DNA of 7,230 nt from the NCBI GenBank assembly GCA_014361085.1, contig JACIWG010000078.1, positions 1-7,230 on the forward strand, in the 5' to 3' direction. Positions 1 through 5,185 of the stretch are shown in pieces. The notes under the pieces are model-generated. The model was not told the origin of the DNA, made no database searches, and was given only the letters and a program-made list of their open reading frames with translations. This DNA comes from Nitrososphaeria archaeon (lineage in GTDB: Archaea > Thermoproteota > Nitrososphaeria > JACIWG01). The translations under genes and the position numbers were made by a program. Position 1 is the stretch's first letter. Each line of letters begins with the position of its first letter.

Positions 1-630
1 GATGAGCTTGGGAGAAAATTTTCTGATATAGATTTTGCTTCATATAGTAAGTTTAGGGTTGATGTTAGAAAACTTTATTCTAACAACGGATGGATTGAGG
101 ACCAATATTTTACAAGAATTTTTGGCCACAGAAGACTATTATACTATTATGGTTCGGATAAGAAGATACATTCAGACATATTTTTTGATAGACTAGAATT
201 TAATCATATAATAGAGTTTGAGGGTAGGTTGGAGGTTGATAAGCCAACGATACCTTTAGCAGAACTTTTCTTGGAGAAGATGCAGATAGTCATGATTAAT
301 GAAAAGGATGTTATTGACACAATAATGCTTTTGAGGGAGCATGAGGTTGGAGAAGGTGACAAGGAGCAAATAAATGCACCATATATTGCAAAAATACTTG
401 CAGGAGACTGGGGTTTCTGGAAAACTGTAACACAAAACATGGAGAAGGTAAAAAACTATAGTATCAACAGTACAAAGCTAAGTGATGAGGATAAAAAGAT
501 TGTTTTAGAAAGGATAGAGAAACTTTTAAGAGCCATAGACAAGGAGGAGAAAACGTTAAGCTGGAAACTCAGGGCTAAAGTTGGAGAAAAAAAGAAATGG
601 TACAAGGATGTAGAAGAAGTCTATAGGTGA
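1..630 (+). CDS. Nucleotidyltransferase-fold protein, AbiEii-like (5' end outside window)
   Basis: The frame is open from base 1 to the TGA at 628-630, giving 209 visible residues; the start lies upstream. Seen: DID at visible residues 9-11 fits the DxD metal-binding motif of the nucleotidyltransferase fold, HSDIFFD at 57-63 fits the third acidic strand, and LEKMQI (91-96) followed by NEKDVID (100-106) fits the Lys plus KD-x2-D signature of AbiEii-type proteins. The Gly-Gly motif that normally precedes DxD would be just outside the window. The last 40 residues or so are Lys/Glu-rich and probably helical. AbiEii enzymes are toxins paired with an AbiEi antitoxin, but no partner lies downstream, and solo relatives occur in archaea and Chloroflexi, so a toxin role should not be assumed. 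The substrate is unknown. The gene converges on the por operon, and its stop codon abuts the IS605-like element. The fold is fairly sure; the function is not. Confidence 0.7.
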   Translation, partial: DELGRKFSDIDFASYSKFRVDVRKLYSNNGWIEDQYFTRIFGHRRLLYYYGSDKKIHSDIFFDRLEFNHIIEFEGRLEVDKPTIPLAELFLEKMQIVMINEKDVIDTIMLLREHEVGEGDKEQINAPYIAKILAGDWGFWKTVTQNMEKVKNYSINSTKLSDEDKKIVLERIEKLLRAIDKEEKTLSWKLRAKVGEKKKWYKDVEEVYR

Positions 631-631
631 C

Positions 632-847
632 GTGCTCTCCCCGGCTTAAGTCGGGGGCTTCCAGCTTTTTCTCCGTGTTAGGTTTCATTCCTTGCGGTCC
701 AGCCCGTTTTGCTGTAAGCATGCCTTTATGGCATGAGGTTCCAGCGTTCGCCCGAGGCTTTACGCCTCTAGTCACATCTGCTGGTTCGGGGGCGTCACGG
801 CTCCCCCATCCCATAGAGCTCATTACCCTATGGGCTATAGGCTTTCG
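632..847 (-). pseudogene. Possible tnpB 3'-end remnant
   Basis: On the minus strand a frame is open from just after a TAG at 848-850, through the element and into the neighbouring gene's antisense. Its peptide runs through segments such as RGVKPRANAGTS, GMKPNTEKK and EAPDLSRGEHVT, low-complexity Arg/Pro/Gly-rich text that resembles C-terminal tails I associate with archaeal IS605 OrfB/TnpB proteins, where the coding end overlaps the omega-RNA. The zinc ribbon and RuvC-like motifs of TnpB are absent, so it cannot be an active nuclease. The coding look may be only a by-product of the RNA sequence, and the family match is from memory, not a search. Confidence 0.35.
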
Positions 848-850
848 CTA
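633..850 (-). ncRNA. Candidate omega-RNA (reRNA) scaffold of an IS605-like element
   Basis: Several stem-loops can be read directly: CCCATAG/CTATGGG at 810-816 with 828-834 (alternative CCTAT/ATAGG at 827-831 with 837-841), GGGGG/CCCCC at 788-792 with 803-807, GAGGC/GCCTC around a 5-base loop at 754-768, CATGCC/GGCATG around a 5-base loop at 719-735, and the end hairpin at 639-656. In IS200/IS605 elements the omega-RNA comes from the 3' part of the element and its guide from the flank just past the right end. Here that flank would be the last codons of the nucleotidyltransferase-fold gene, read antisense. That it is transcribed as a minus-strand RNA is inference. Confidence 0.35.
639..656. 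repeat. Right-end hairpin of the IS605-like element
   Basis: CCCCGG CTTAAG TCGGGG on the plus strand forms a GC-rich stem around CTTAAG. The one imperfect pair (644 with 651) is G-U in plus-strand RNA but A-C in minus-strand RNA. It lies about 9 bases inside the stop codon of the upstream gene, the distance expected between an IS605 right-end hairpin and its cleavage site. On the plus strand it is followed 9 bases later by TTTTT (666-670), so it may also help end transcription of the upstream gene. Confidence 0.6.
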
Positions 851-899
851 GTGCCACCCTTTTATGGGCTCGGAACATCCGATTTAAGGCAGCATAGCA

Positions 900-907
900 T
901 TTTTTTT
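900..907 (+). terminator. T8 tract, possible terminator for plus-strand transcripts
   Basis: Eight consecutive T residues on the plus strand lie downstream of the nucleotidyltransferase-fold gene and before the convergent porB. Archaeal RNA polymerase can terminate at T-rich tracts without a hairpin, so this could stop plus-strand transcription before it runs antisense into por. On the minus strand the tract is A-rich and would not terminate por transcripts. Confidence 0.3.
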
Positions 908-914
908 GAAGCAG

Positions 915-922
915 ATATTTAA
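915..922 (-). promoter_or_regulatory. TATA-like box inside the left end of the element
   Basis: The minus strand reads TTAAATAT, a good archaeal TATA-like sequence, preceded by the purine-rich AAAAGC that could act as BRE. A start about 26 bases on, near 893, would produce a minus-strand RNA covering the stem-loop block. The position just inside the left hairpin is where a tnpB/omega-RNA promoter would sit. AT-rich DNA gives such matches by chance. Confidence 0.25.
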
Positions 923-938
923 GCTTTTGTCCATTCAT

Positions 939-958
939 CCTAGAACTAAAGTTCTAGG
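939..958. repeat. Left-end hairpin of the IS605-like element
   Basis: CCTAGAACT, AA, AGTTCTAGG is a perfect inverted repeat (9-base arms, or 8-base arms with a TAAA tetraloop). It lies 17 bases beyond the last coding base of porB. On the minus strand it is followed at once by ATGAATGG. Position and shape fit the subterminal hairpin bound by an IS200/IS605 TnpA dimer. It could alternatively act as a processing or stop signal for the por mRNA, but no T tract follows it in that direction. Confidence 0.6.
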
Positions 959-975
959 CTTTCTGGGCACCCGTT

Positions 976-1875
976 TTATAAGTTTTCTTTTAATTTGATC
1001 GTTAACTTTATTTCATTCCATTTTTCTTCAATATCCTCATTGATTTTATTTATCATTTCATCAGTCAAGTTTTGAAAACGTCCTTGAAGTTTCAGGTATT
1101 CTTGAATGGGTTTTCGTGCACTCCTTTCTAAGAGATTTTTGCTTGGACCCGTTAGCTGTAGAACACCTTTTTCTATTTCATAGAGTATCCATGCTCCAGT
1201 TAGGACAGCTAAACGGCCTACTTCTATAGTTTTCTCAGCAGGAAAACGCCATCCTGTTGGACATGGAGCGTGCAAGTGAATATATTTGAAGCCTCCAATT
1301 TTTAAAGCCTTTCTAACCTTTTCTATAAAGTCAATTGGATATGCTATGGAGGCTGTTGCAACATAGGGTACATTATGTGATGCAACAATTTTTGGAACAT
1401 CCTTTTTCTGCTCCAATTTCCCCTTTACCGTTGTAGTGGTCCAGGCACCGTAGGGTGTTGAACTACTTCTTTGTATGCCTGTGTTCTGGTATGCTTCATT
1501 ATCATAGCATACGTATGTTATGTTCTCGTTTCTTTCAGCTGCACCTGATAGGGCCTGTAGTCCTATGTCAGCTGTACCACCATCGCCAGCGTACACGACT
1601 ATTGAATGACTTTTGCCTTTAATTTCAAAGGCGGCTGAAAGTCCTGATGCAGCCGCTGCGGATGCGGCGAACGCGATGTTTAAGGTTGGTAGTTTTATGG
1701 AAGTATGTGGGTATGCACCTTGTATTACTGTCATACAGCTTGCTGGAATAACTAGGATAGCGTTATCACCTACTGCTTTAGTTAATAGCCTTAGGCCCAA
1801 GCTTGCTGGGCAACCTGGACATGATGAGTTGCCGGGGAGAATGTATTCTTCTTTATTCAAATCTTTTATATTCAT
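976..1875 (-). CDS. porB: Pyruvate:ferredoxin oxidoreductase, beta subunit
   Basis: This is the ThDP-binding subunit of pyruvate synthase, which interconverts pyruvate + CoA with acetyl-CoA + CO2 using ferredoxin. The 299-residue length is normal for archaeal PorB. Seen: GDGGTAD at 97-103 and DNEAYQNTG at 125-133 form the GDG-x25-DN motif for ThDP and Mg2+. Cys19, Cys22, Cys47 and Cys205 (in HAPCPTGWRFP) are the four expected ligands of the [4Fe-4S] cluster that takes electrons from the hydroxyethyl-ThDP intermediate. The ATG overlaps the porA stop in ATGA, so translation is coupled, and no strong Shine-Dalgarno precedes it. It is the last gene of the porGDAB operon, and its TAA stands directly at the edge of the IS605-like element. 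A branched-chain 2-oxoacid enzyme is a remote alternative, disfavoured by the PorA partner. Confidence 0.95.
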   Translation of the reverse strand: MNIKDLNKEEYILPGNSSCPGCPASLGLRLLTKAVGDNAILVIPASCMTVIQGAYPHTSIKLPTLNIAFAASAAAASGLSAAFEIKGKSHSIVVYAGDGGTADIGLQALSGAAERNENITYVCYDNEAYQNTGIQRSSSTPYGAWTTTTVKGKLEQKKDVPKIVASHNVPYVATASIAYPIDFIEKVRKALKIGGFKYIHLHAPCPTGWRFPAEKTIEVGRLAVLTGAWILYEIEKGVLQLTGPSKNLLERSARKPIQEYLKLQGRFQNLTDEMINKINEDIEEKWNEIKLTIKLKENL

Positions 1876-3047
1876 GAGCCTGTCATCTCTAAGTTTAGGT
1901 TAAACCATTCTGTTTCACCTTTTTTGTAAGCTTCTAGAGTTTTTTCGAAAATTTTTATGTAATCTTTTACTGTTATATCTCTACCACCTAATCCGGCTAA
2001 GTATCCTTTTATGAACGGCCTATATTTTGAGCTATAGAGTGAACTCTTAATTTTTTCTAACAATATTCCCCCATTTCCTGGTGAAAGATTCCTGTCAACT
2101 ACAGCTACTGCTTCAACATTTGATAGGATGTTAGAAAGTTCTTTTGATGGAAATGGGTTTATCACCCTTATTCTCAGTACACCGGCTGCTATGCCAGCTT
2201 TTCTAAGCACTTTTGCAGCCTCTTTAGCATCACCGGCTGAAGAACCTATTGTTAAAATTATAACTTTGGCATCCTCACACATGAACTTGTCGAGAAAGCC
2301 ATATTTTCTACAAAAAATTTTGTTCCATTCATCATCAACTTCTAGAATAACCTTTCTAGCATCCTCTACAGCCTTATGATGCATATATTTTATTTCCATA
2401 TGATGTGATGGATAAGCAAGATTGCCGAAGGTGAATGGATTTGATGGGTCAAATACATATGGTGCATTAGTTCGAGGTGGCAAAAATTTTCTAACTGATT
2501 CTATTTCTGGAACGTCAACAGGTTCTGAAGTATGTGATAATGTGAATGCGTCAAGACCCACCATTACGGGTATTAGGACGCGTTCGTCTTCAGCTATCCT
2601 GTACGCTTGAATTATTGTATCCAAAACTTCTTGATTGGATTCTGCAAAAAACTGTATCCAGCCAAAGTCTCTTAAAAGAAGCATGTCTGTATGCTCATTC
2701 CAAATGTTCCATGGTGGACCAAGTGTTCTACAGACGACTGGCATAACTATTGGAAGCCTTGCAGCTGAAGCCCAATAAACCATTTCACTCATGTGAAGTA
2801 GGCCATGAGATGATGTGGCAGTAAATGTTCTTGCACCAGCTGATGATGCGCCAACACATACGGCCATAGCACTATGCTCTGATTCTACACGAACATATTT
2901 TGCCTTCAACTTGCCTGTTTCAACAAATTCTGCAATCTTTTCCACAATCTGAGTTTGAGGTGTTATAGGATAGGCTGAAACTACTTCAACATCTGATAGT
3001 AGTGCAGCATATGCTGCAGAATGGTTACCTGTTAAAACTTGTATCAT
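1872..3047 (-). CDS. porA: Pyruvate:ferredoxin oxidoreductase, alpha subunit
   Basis: This subunit completes the ThDP site at the alpha-beta interface and helps bind pyruvate. Seen in order: SAYPITPQT (24-32), the substrate and ThDP contact loop; VESEHSAM (53-60), the segment carrying the Glu that activates the ThDP aminopyrimidine; ARTFTATSSHG; and PPWNIWNEHTD followed by RDFGWIQF and QEVLDTI, strongly PorA-like and typical of pyruvate enzymes rather than 2-oxoglutarate or branched-chain relatives. A C-terminal domain contains VINPFPSKEL and a VDRNLSPGNGG segment. The 391-residue length is usual for the family. The chosen ATG has GGAGG 9 bases upstream, lying inside the end of porD, and its stop overlaps porB. 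The porD-porA gap is only 4 bases, so the four subunits are almost certainly made from one mRNA. Confidence 0.95.
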   Translation of the reverse strand: MIQVLTGNHSAAYAALLSDVEVVSAYPITPQTQIVEKIAEFVETGKLKAKYVRVESEHSAMAVCVGASSAGARTFTATSSHGLLHMSEMVYWASAARLPIVMPVVCRTLGPPWNIWNEHTDMLLLRDFGWIQFFAESNQEVLDTIIQAYRIAEDERVLIPVMVGLDAFTLSHTSEPVDVPEIESVRKFLPPRTNAPYVFDPSNPFTFGNLAYPSHHMEIKYMHHKAVEDARKVILEVDDEWNKIFCRKYGFLDKFMCEDAKVIILTIGSSAGDAKEAAKVLRKAGIAAGVLRIRVINPFPSKELSNILSNVEAVAVVDRNLSPGNGGILLEKIKSSLYSSKYRPFIKGYLAGLGGRDITVKDYIKIFEKTLEAYKKGETEWFNLNLEMTGS

Positions 3048-3051
3048 AATC

Positions 3052-3303
3052 TCATTCCTCCACCATCGTTATAGCCTTTGTAGGACACTCGTTTGCACAG
3101 ACACCGCAGCCCTTACAATATCTGTAGTCAATTTCAACAAAATCATCTTCTTTCCTTAAAATGGTTCCTTCTGGACAAAAAAGCCAGCAAATCATACATT
3201 TTACACACTTTTGCCTTTCAATGACCGGTTTCTTAACTCGCCACGTTCCAGTCTCTCCTGCAGTACCCTTTGAGGGAAAAGATATTATAGCAACCTTTTT
3301 CAT
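3052..3303 (-). CDS. porD: Pyruvate:ferredoxin oxidoreductase, delta subunit (2[4Fe-4S] ferredoxin)
   Basis: This 83-residue ferredoxin-like subunit carries electrons between the ThDP site in alpha-beta and the external ferredoxin. Two complete cluster motifs are visible: Cys33, 36, 39 and 43 in a C-x2-C-x2-C-x3-CP pattern, and Cys63, 66, 69 and 73 in the same pattern. Together they bind two [4Fe-4S] clusters, with Cys43 and Cys73 probably crossing over as in bacterial-type ferredoxins. The N-terminal 30 residues, with GTAGETGTWR, are the usual PorD extension that docks on the other subunits. The start overlaps the porG stop by 4 bases (ATGA), and a strong Shine-Dalgarno, GAGGAGG, lies 10 bases before it. 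Confidence 0.95.
   Translation of the reverse strand: MKKVAIISFPSKGTAGETGTWRVKKPVIERQKCVKCMICWLFCPEGTILRKEDDFVEIDYRYCKGCGVCANECPTKAITMVEE
3057..3061 (-). promoter_or_regulatory. Ribosome binding site of porA
   Basis: GGAGG on the minus strand lies 9 bases before the porA ATG and inside the last codons of porD. It supports the porA start and shows that porA is translated from the shared mRNA. Confidence 0.75.
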
Positions 3304-3854
3304 AAAATAGTCGCCTCCTCATAAGCTCTTTTTGCAGCTTCAGCGTTAAGTTCTCCAACCTTTCCAGCCCAATTATTTCTAATAGCATTCATGATACCTT
3401 CTGGTGTTACTATTGGAACAGCTTTTACAATAGCGCCAAGCATAGCAGTATTTACTATAACCCATCCTGTAAAAGAGAGTTCAAGAGAAACTGCAATTTT
3501 TGTAGCATCAACAACATATGTTCTAAAATTTTGTAACAATTCTTTCGGAATATTTTTAGAAGAATTTATCACTAATGTACCATTTTCTTTAAGTCCTGAT
3601 TTTACATCCACAATGTCCAATATTTTTCTATCAAGGACAACAACAATATTGGGTTCGGTTATGGGAGAGTGCAAGAAATGCTTTTCTTCTGAAATCCTAG
3701 CAAAGGCTGTTACCGGAGCACCTCTTCTTTCAGCACCAAAGAATGGGAAAGATTGGCCCCATTTACCTTCACATACGGCGGCCTTAACCAATAGCTCCGC
3801 AGCCGTTACAGCACCCTGACCTCCTCTACCGTGAAATCTTATTTCATAAAGCAT
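3300..3854 (-). CDS. porG: Pyruvate:ferredoxin oxidoreductase, gamma subunit
   Basis: First gene of the porGDAB operon, 184 residues, the normal length for PorG. The N terminus FHGRGGQGAVTAAELL (8-23) is the hallmark Gly-rich segment of the family, followed by GQSFPFFGAERRGAPV, also diagnostic. In related oxidoreductases this domain binds the CoA side and helps seal the active site. The ATG at 3852-3854 is the start that best fits the family N terminus. Only about 10 bases separate it from the inferred transcription start, and no Shine-Dalgarno is present, so the mRNA is probably leaderless or nearly so, while the downstream genes use Shine-Dalgarno sites. It is divergent from the flavodiiron gene across about 100 bases. 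Confidence 0.95.
   Translation of the reverse strand: MLYEIRFHGRGGQGAVTAAELLVKAAVCEGKWGQSFPFFGAERRGAPVTAFARISEEKHFLHSPITEPNIVVVLDRKILDIVDVKSGLKENGTLVINSSKNIPKELLQNFRTYVVDATKIAVSLELSFTGWVIVNTAMLGAIVKAVPIVTPEGIMNAIRNNWAGKVGELNAEAAKRAYEEATIL
3314..3320 (-). promoter_or_regulatory. Ribosome binding site of porD
   Basis: GAGGAGG on the minus strand, 10 bases before the porD ATG and inside the end of porG. It is the strongest Shine-Dalgarno I found in the window and fixes the porD start. Confidence 0.75.
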
Positions 3855-3883
3855 AATATGTCAATATATAATTTTGCCGGCTT

Positions 3884-3894
3884 AATATAAAAGG
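3884..3894 (-). promoter_or_regulatory. TATA-like promoter element of porGDAB
   Basis: The minus strand reads CCTTTTATATT, an archaeal TATA-like box centred about 35 bases before the porG ATG. The usual 25-27 base spacing puts the transcription start near 3863, about 10 bases before the ATG. A lone GC-rich palindrome, GCCGGC (3876-3881), lies between box and start in otherwise AT-rich DNA and could be part of an operator. Confidence 0.5.
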
Positions 3895-3911
3895 ATTTTT
3901 ATTTTTAGAAA

Positions 3912-3922
3912 ATTTTATATAA
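3912..3922 (+). promoter_or_regulatory. TATA-like promoter element of the flavodiiron gene
   Basis: ATTTTATATAA on the plus strand is a good archaeal TATA-like box. A start about 26 bases downstream, near 3944, leaves a leader of roughly a dozen bases before the TTG start. Its centre is about 30 bases from that of the por promoter, so one bound regulator could affect both genes. Confidence 0.55.
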
Positions 3923-3943
3923 AAAGTGTCTGCTTTCTATTTT

Positions 3944-3947
3944 GGTG
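3944..3947 (+). promoter_or_regulatory. Short ribosome binding site supporting a TTG start
   Basis: GGTG matches part of the archaeal anti-Shine-Dalgarno and lies 9 bases before the TTG at 3957. The frame has a stop (TAA) at 3948-3950 and no ATG or GTG before the conserved domain, so this short site helps decide for TTG. Confidence 0.4.
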
Positions 3948-3956
3948 TAATTAAAT

Positions 3957-5141
3957 TTGGTTTCAGTTAAAGTCTGCGAAGACATTTTTTGGGTTGGTGT
4001 TAACGATAGAAGGGACATACTTTTTGAAGGATTATGGCCTATACCTTATGGTGTATCCTATAACTCTTACATTGTTAAGGGTTCTGAAAAGATTGCGCTG
4101 ATTGATACAGTTGATGAATTCTATTCAAAAGAATTTTTGTCGAACATTGAAGAAATTGTAAAATGTTCTGAAATAGATTATATTATTTTAAACCATCTTG
4201 AACCAGACCACAGTGGTGCACTTAATAAGGTTGTTGAGAAGGCTTCAAGAGCGAAGGTTGTCAGTTCTCAAATGGGAATAAACTTTGCGAAAGCATACTA
4301 TGGAGGGGGTTTCGAGACTCTAGCTGTAAAGGATGGAGACGTGATAGATTTAGGTGGACATACTTTAAAATTTATTACAGCACCTTGGCTTCATTGGCCA
4401 GAAACAATCTTCACATACGACATCATTAGTGGGACACTATTTTCAGGCGACGCTTTCGGCACATTCGGAGCATTAGATGAGAAAATCTTCGATGACGAAA
4501 TTAATATAAAAGATTTTGAGGAGGAAATGAAGAGATATTTTGCGGACATTGTTTCACACTATTCACAGTTTGTGCTTAAGGCAGCCGAAAAGATAAAAGG
4601 TCTTCAAATAAATTTTCTATGCACAACACATGGGCCCATTTACAGGAAGGACCCAAATTATCCTATAAAATTGTATCTTGAATGGAGTAGTGGAGTTGAT
4701 GAGAACAAGGTTTTGATCTTGTATGGGAGCATGTATGGGCATACGGCTGAGGTTGCAAAATATTTTGAAACACAGCTCAGGCGGATAGACGTGAATGTTA
4801 AATCGTTTGATTTATGTAGGGTTCACCCAAGCTTCATACTGCCTGAGCTTATCGATTCCAAAGCTGTAATATTAGGCTCACCAACATACGAGGGCGCAGT
4901 CTATCCACCCATAACAAACTTTATTGAATATGCTAGAATCAAGAACATTAGACCAAAAAGTTTTGGAATATTCGCAAACTATACTTGGGGAAGCAATATT
5001 ATAGAGCAATTAAAAAGCAAGTTAGTTGAAATTGGAATGAAAGTGGTGGAACCGACTTTACTGGTTAAAGGAAAGTTTACTGAAGATGATAAAAAGAAGG
5101 CAGACCTTCTAATTGAAAATGTTATTAAAACAGTATCTTGA
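3957..5141 (+). CDS. fprA: Flavodiiron protein (FprA-type O2/NO reductase)
   Basis: A cytoplasmic enzyme that reduces O2 to water, or NO to N2O, with electrons from reduced F420, rubredoxin or a similar donor. It is 394 residues with the standard two domains. Residues 1-245 form a metallo-beta-lactamase-like domain with the whole diiron ligand set: HLEPDH (His80, Glu82, Asp84, His85), His146 in LHWPET, Asp165 in SGDAFG, and His225 in THGPIY. Residues 251-394 form a flavodoxin-like FMN domain with the phosphate loop GSMYGHTAE (257-265) and SPTYEGAVYPP. There is no rubredoxin or flavin reductase extension. One oddity: the later FMN loop reads NYTWGSN where many relatives have a YGWGG-like segment. 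The start is TTG. The divergent position next to the oxygen-sensitive por operon suggests protection of that enzyme; the electron donor cannot be told from the sequence. Confidence 0.93.
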   Translation: MVSVKVCEDIFWVGVNDRRDILFEGLWPIPYGVSYNSYIVKGSEKIALIDTVDEFYSKEFLSNIEEIVKCSEIDYIILNHLEPDHSGALNKVVEKASRAKVVSSQMGINFAKAYYGGGFETLAVKDGDVIDLGGHTLKFITAPWLHWPETIFTYDIISGTLFSGDAFGTFGALDEKIFDDEINIKDFEEEMKRYFADIVSHYSQFVLKAAEKIKGLQINFLCTTHGPIYRKDPNYPIKLYLEWSSGVDENKVLILYGSMYGHTAEVAKYFETQLRRIDVNVKSFDLCRVHPSFILPELIDSKAVILGSPTYEGAVYPPITNFIEYARIKNIRPKSFGIFANYTWGSNIIEQLKSKLVEIGMKVVEPTLLVKGKFTEDDKKKADLLIENVIKTVS

Positions 5142-5150
5142 AGAAAACAA

Positions 5151-5157
5151 TATATAA
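5151..5157 (+). promoter_or_regulatory. TATA-like promoter element of the Gcl-like gene
   Basis: TATATAA, preceded by A-rich AAAACAA as a possible BRE, lies in the 44-base gap after the flavodiiron gene. The usual spacing predicts a start near 5180, a leader of only about 6 bases. The downstream gene may therefore have its own transcript, although read-through from the flavodiiron gene is also possible. Confidence 0.45.
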
Positions 5158-5158
5158 G

Positions 5159-5171
5159 CCAATAACATTGG
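5159..5171. promoter_or_regulatory. Inverted repeat just after the TATA box (possible operator)
   Basis: CCAAT-AAC-ATTGG is a perfect inverted repeat with 5-base arms and a 3-base spacer. It sits between the TATA-like box and the predicted start of the Gcl-like gene, where archaeal repressors commonly bind. It is short enough to be chance. Confidence 0.3.
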
Positions 5172-5185
5172 TTAGGTAGATTTAT

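Larger units (their letters stand above)
631..975 (-). mobile_element. IS200/IS605-type element remnant without transposase (MITE-like)
   Basis: This 345-base stretch between two convergent stop codons is clearly more GC-rich than its surroundings and dense in stem-loops. Read on the minus strand it has a perfect hairpin near the left end (939-958), then a TATA-like box, then several stem-loops, and near the right end a GC-rich hairpin (639-656) followed by GAGCACGTCAC. Hairpins near both ends without terminal inverted repeats, and a structured right end, are the pattern of IS200/IS605 elements, in which TnpA recognises end hairpins and the 3' part encodes the omega-RNA used by TnpB. No TnpA or TnpB catalytic domain is present, so any movement would need proteins supplied in trans. 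Exact ends cannot be fixed from one copy; the limits given are the bases between the two stop codons. An unrelated structured intergenic RNA is the main alternative. Confidence 0.6.

Noticed and set aside
204..440. Minus-strand open frame opposite the nucleotidyltransferase-fold gene
   Set aside because: It is antisense to a frame with clear family motifs, and its Ser/Ile-rich composition is typical of an antisense reading of AT-rich coding sequence.
575..823. Minus-strand open frame taken as a complete gene starting at 823
   Set aside because: Its last part is antisense to the nucleotidyltransferase-fold gene and its ATG is not special, since the frame is open further upstream to 847. Only the part within the element is worth noting, as a possible tnpB tail.
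719..835. Cluster of inverted repeats considered as a CRISPR array
   Set aside because: The stem-loops differ in sequence and spacing, and there is no direct repeat unit, so this is a structured RNA or element rather than a CRISPR array.
631..850. Hairpin block considered as a tRNA or other standard structured RNA gene
   Set aside because: No cloverleaf, T-loop motif or anticodon arm could be placed, and the hairpin order fits an IS605 3' end better.
627..851. Plus-strand open frame of 74 codons across the GC-rich block
   Set aside because: It lies entirely inside the hairpin-rich element, begins in the stop region of the upstream gene, and its composition follows the structured GC-rich sequence rather than a protein family. 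It is best seen as antisense to the element.
3391..3819. Plus-strand open frame of 142 codons opposite porG
   Set aside because: PorG is unmistakable on the other strand, and this frame has no recognisable motif and no ribosome binding site.
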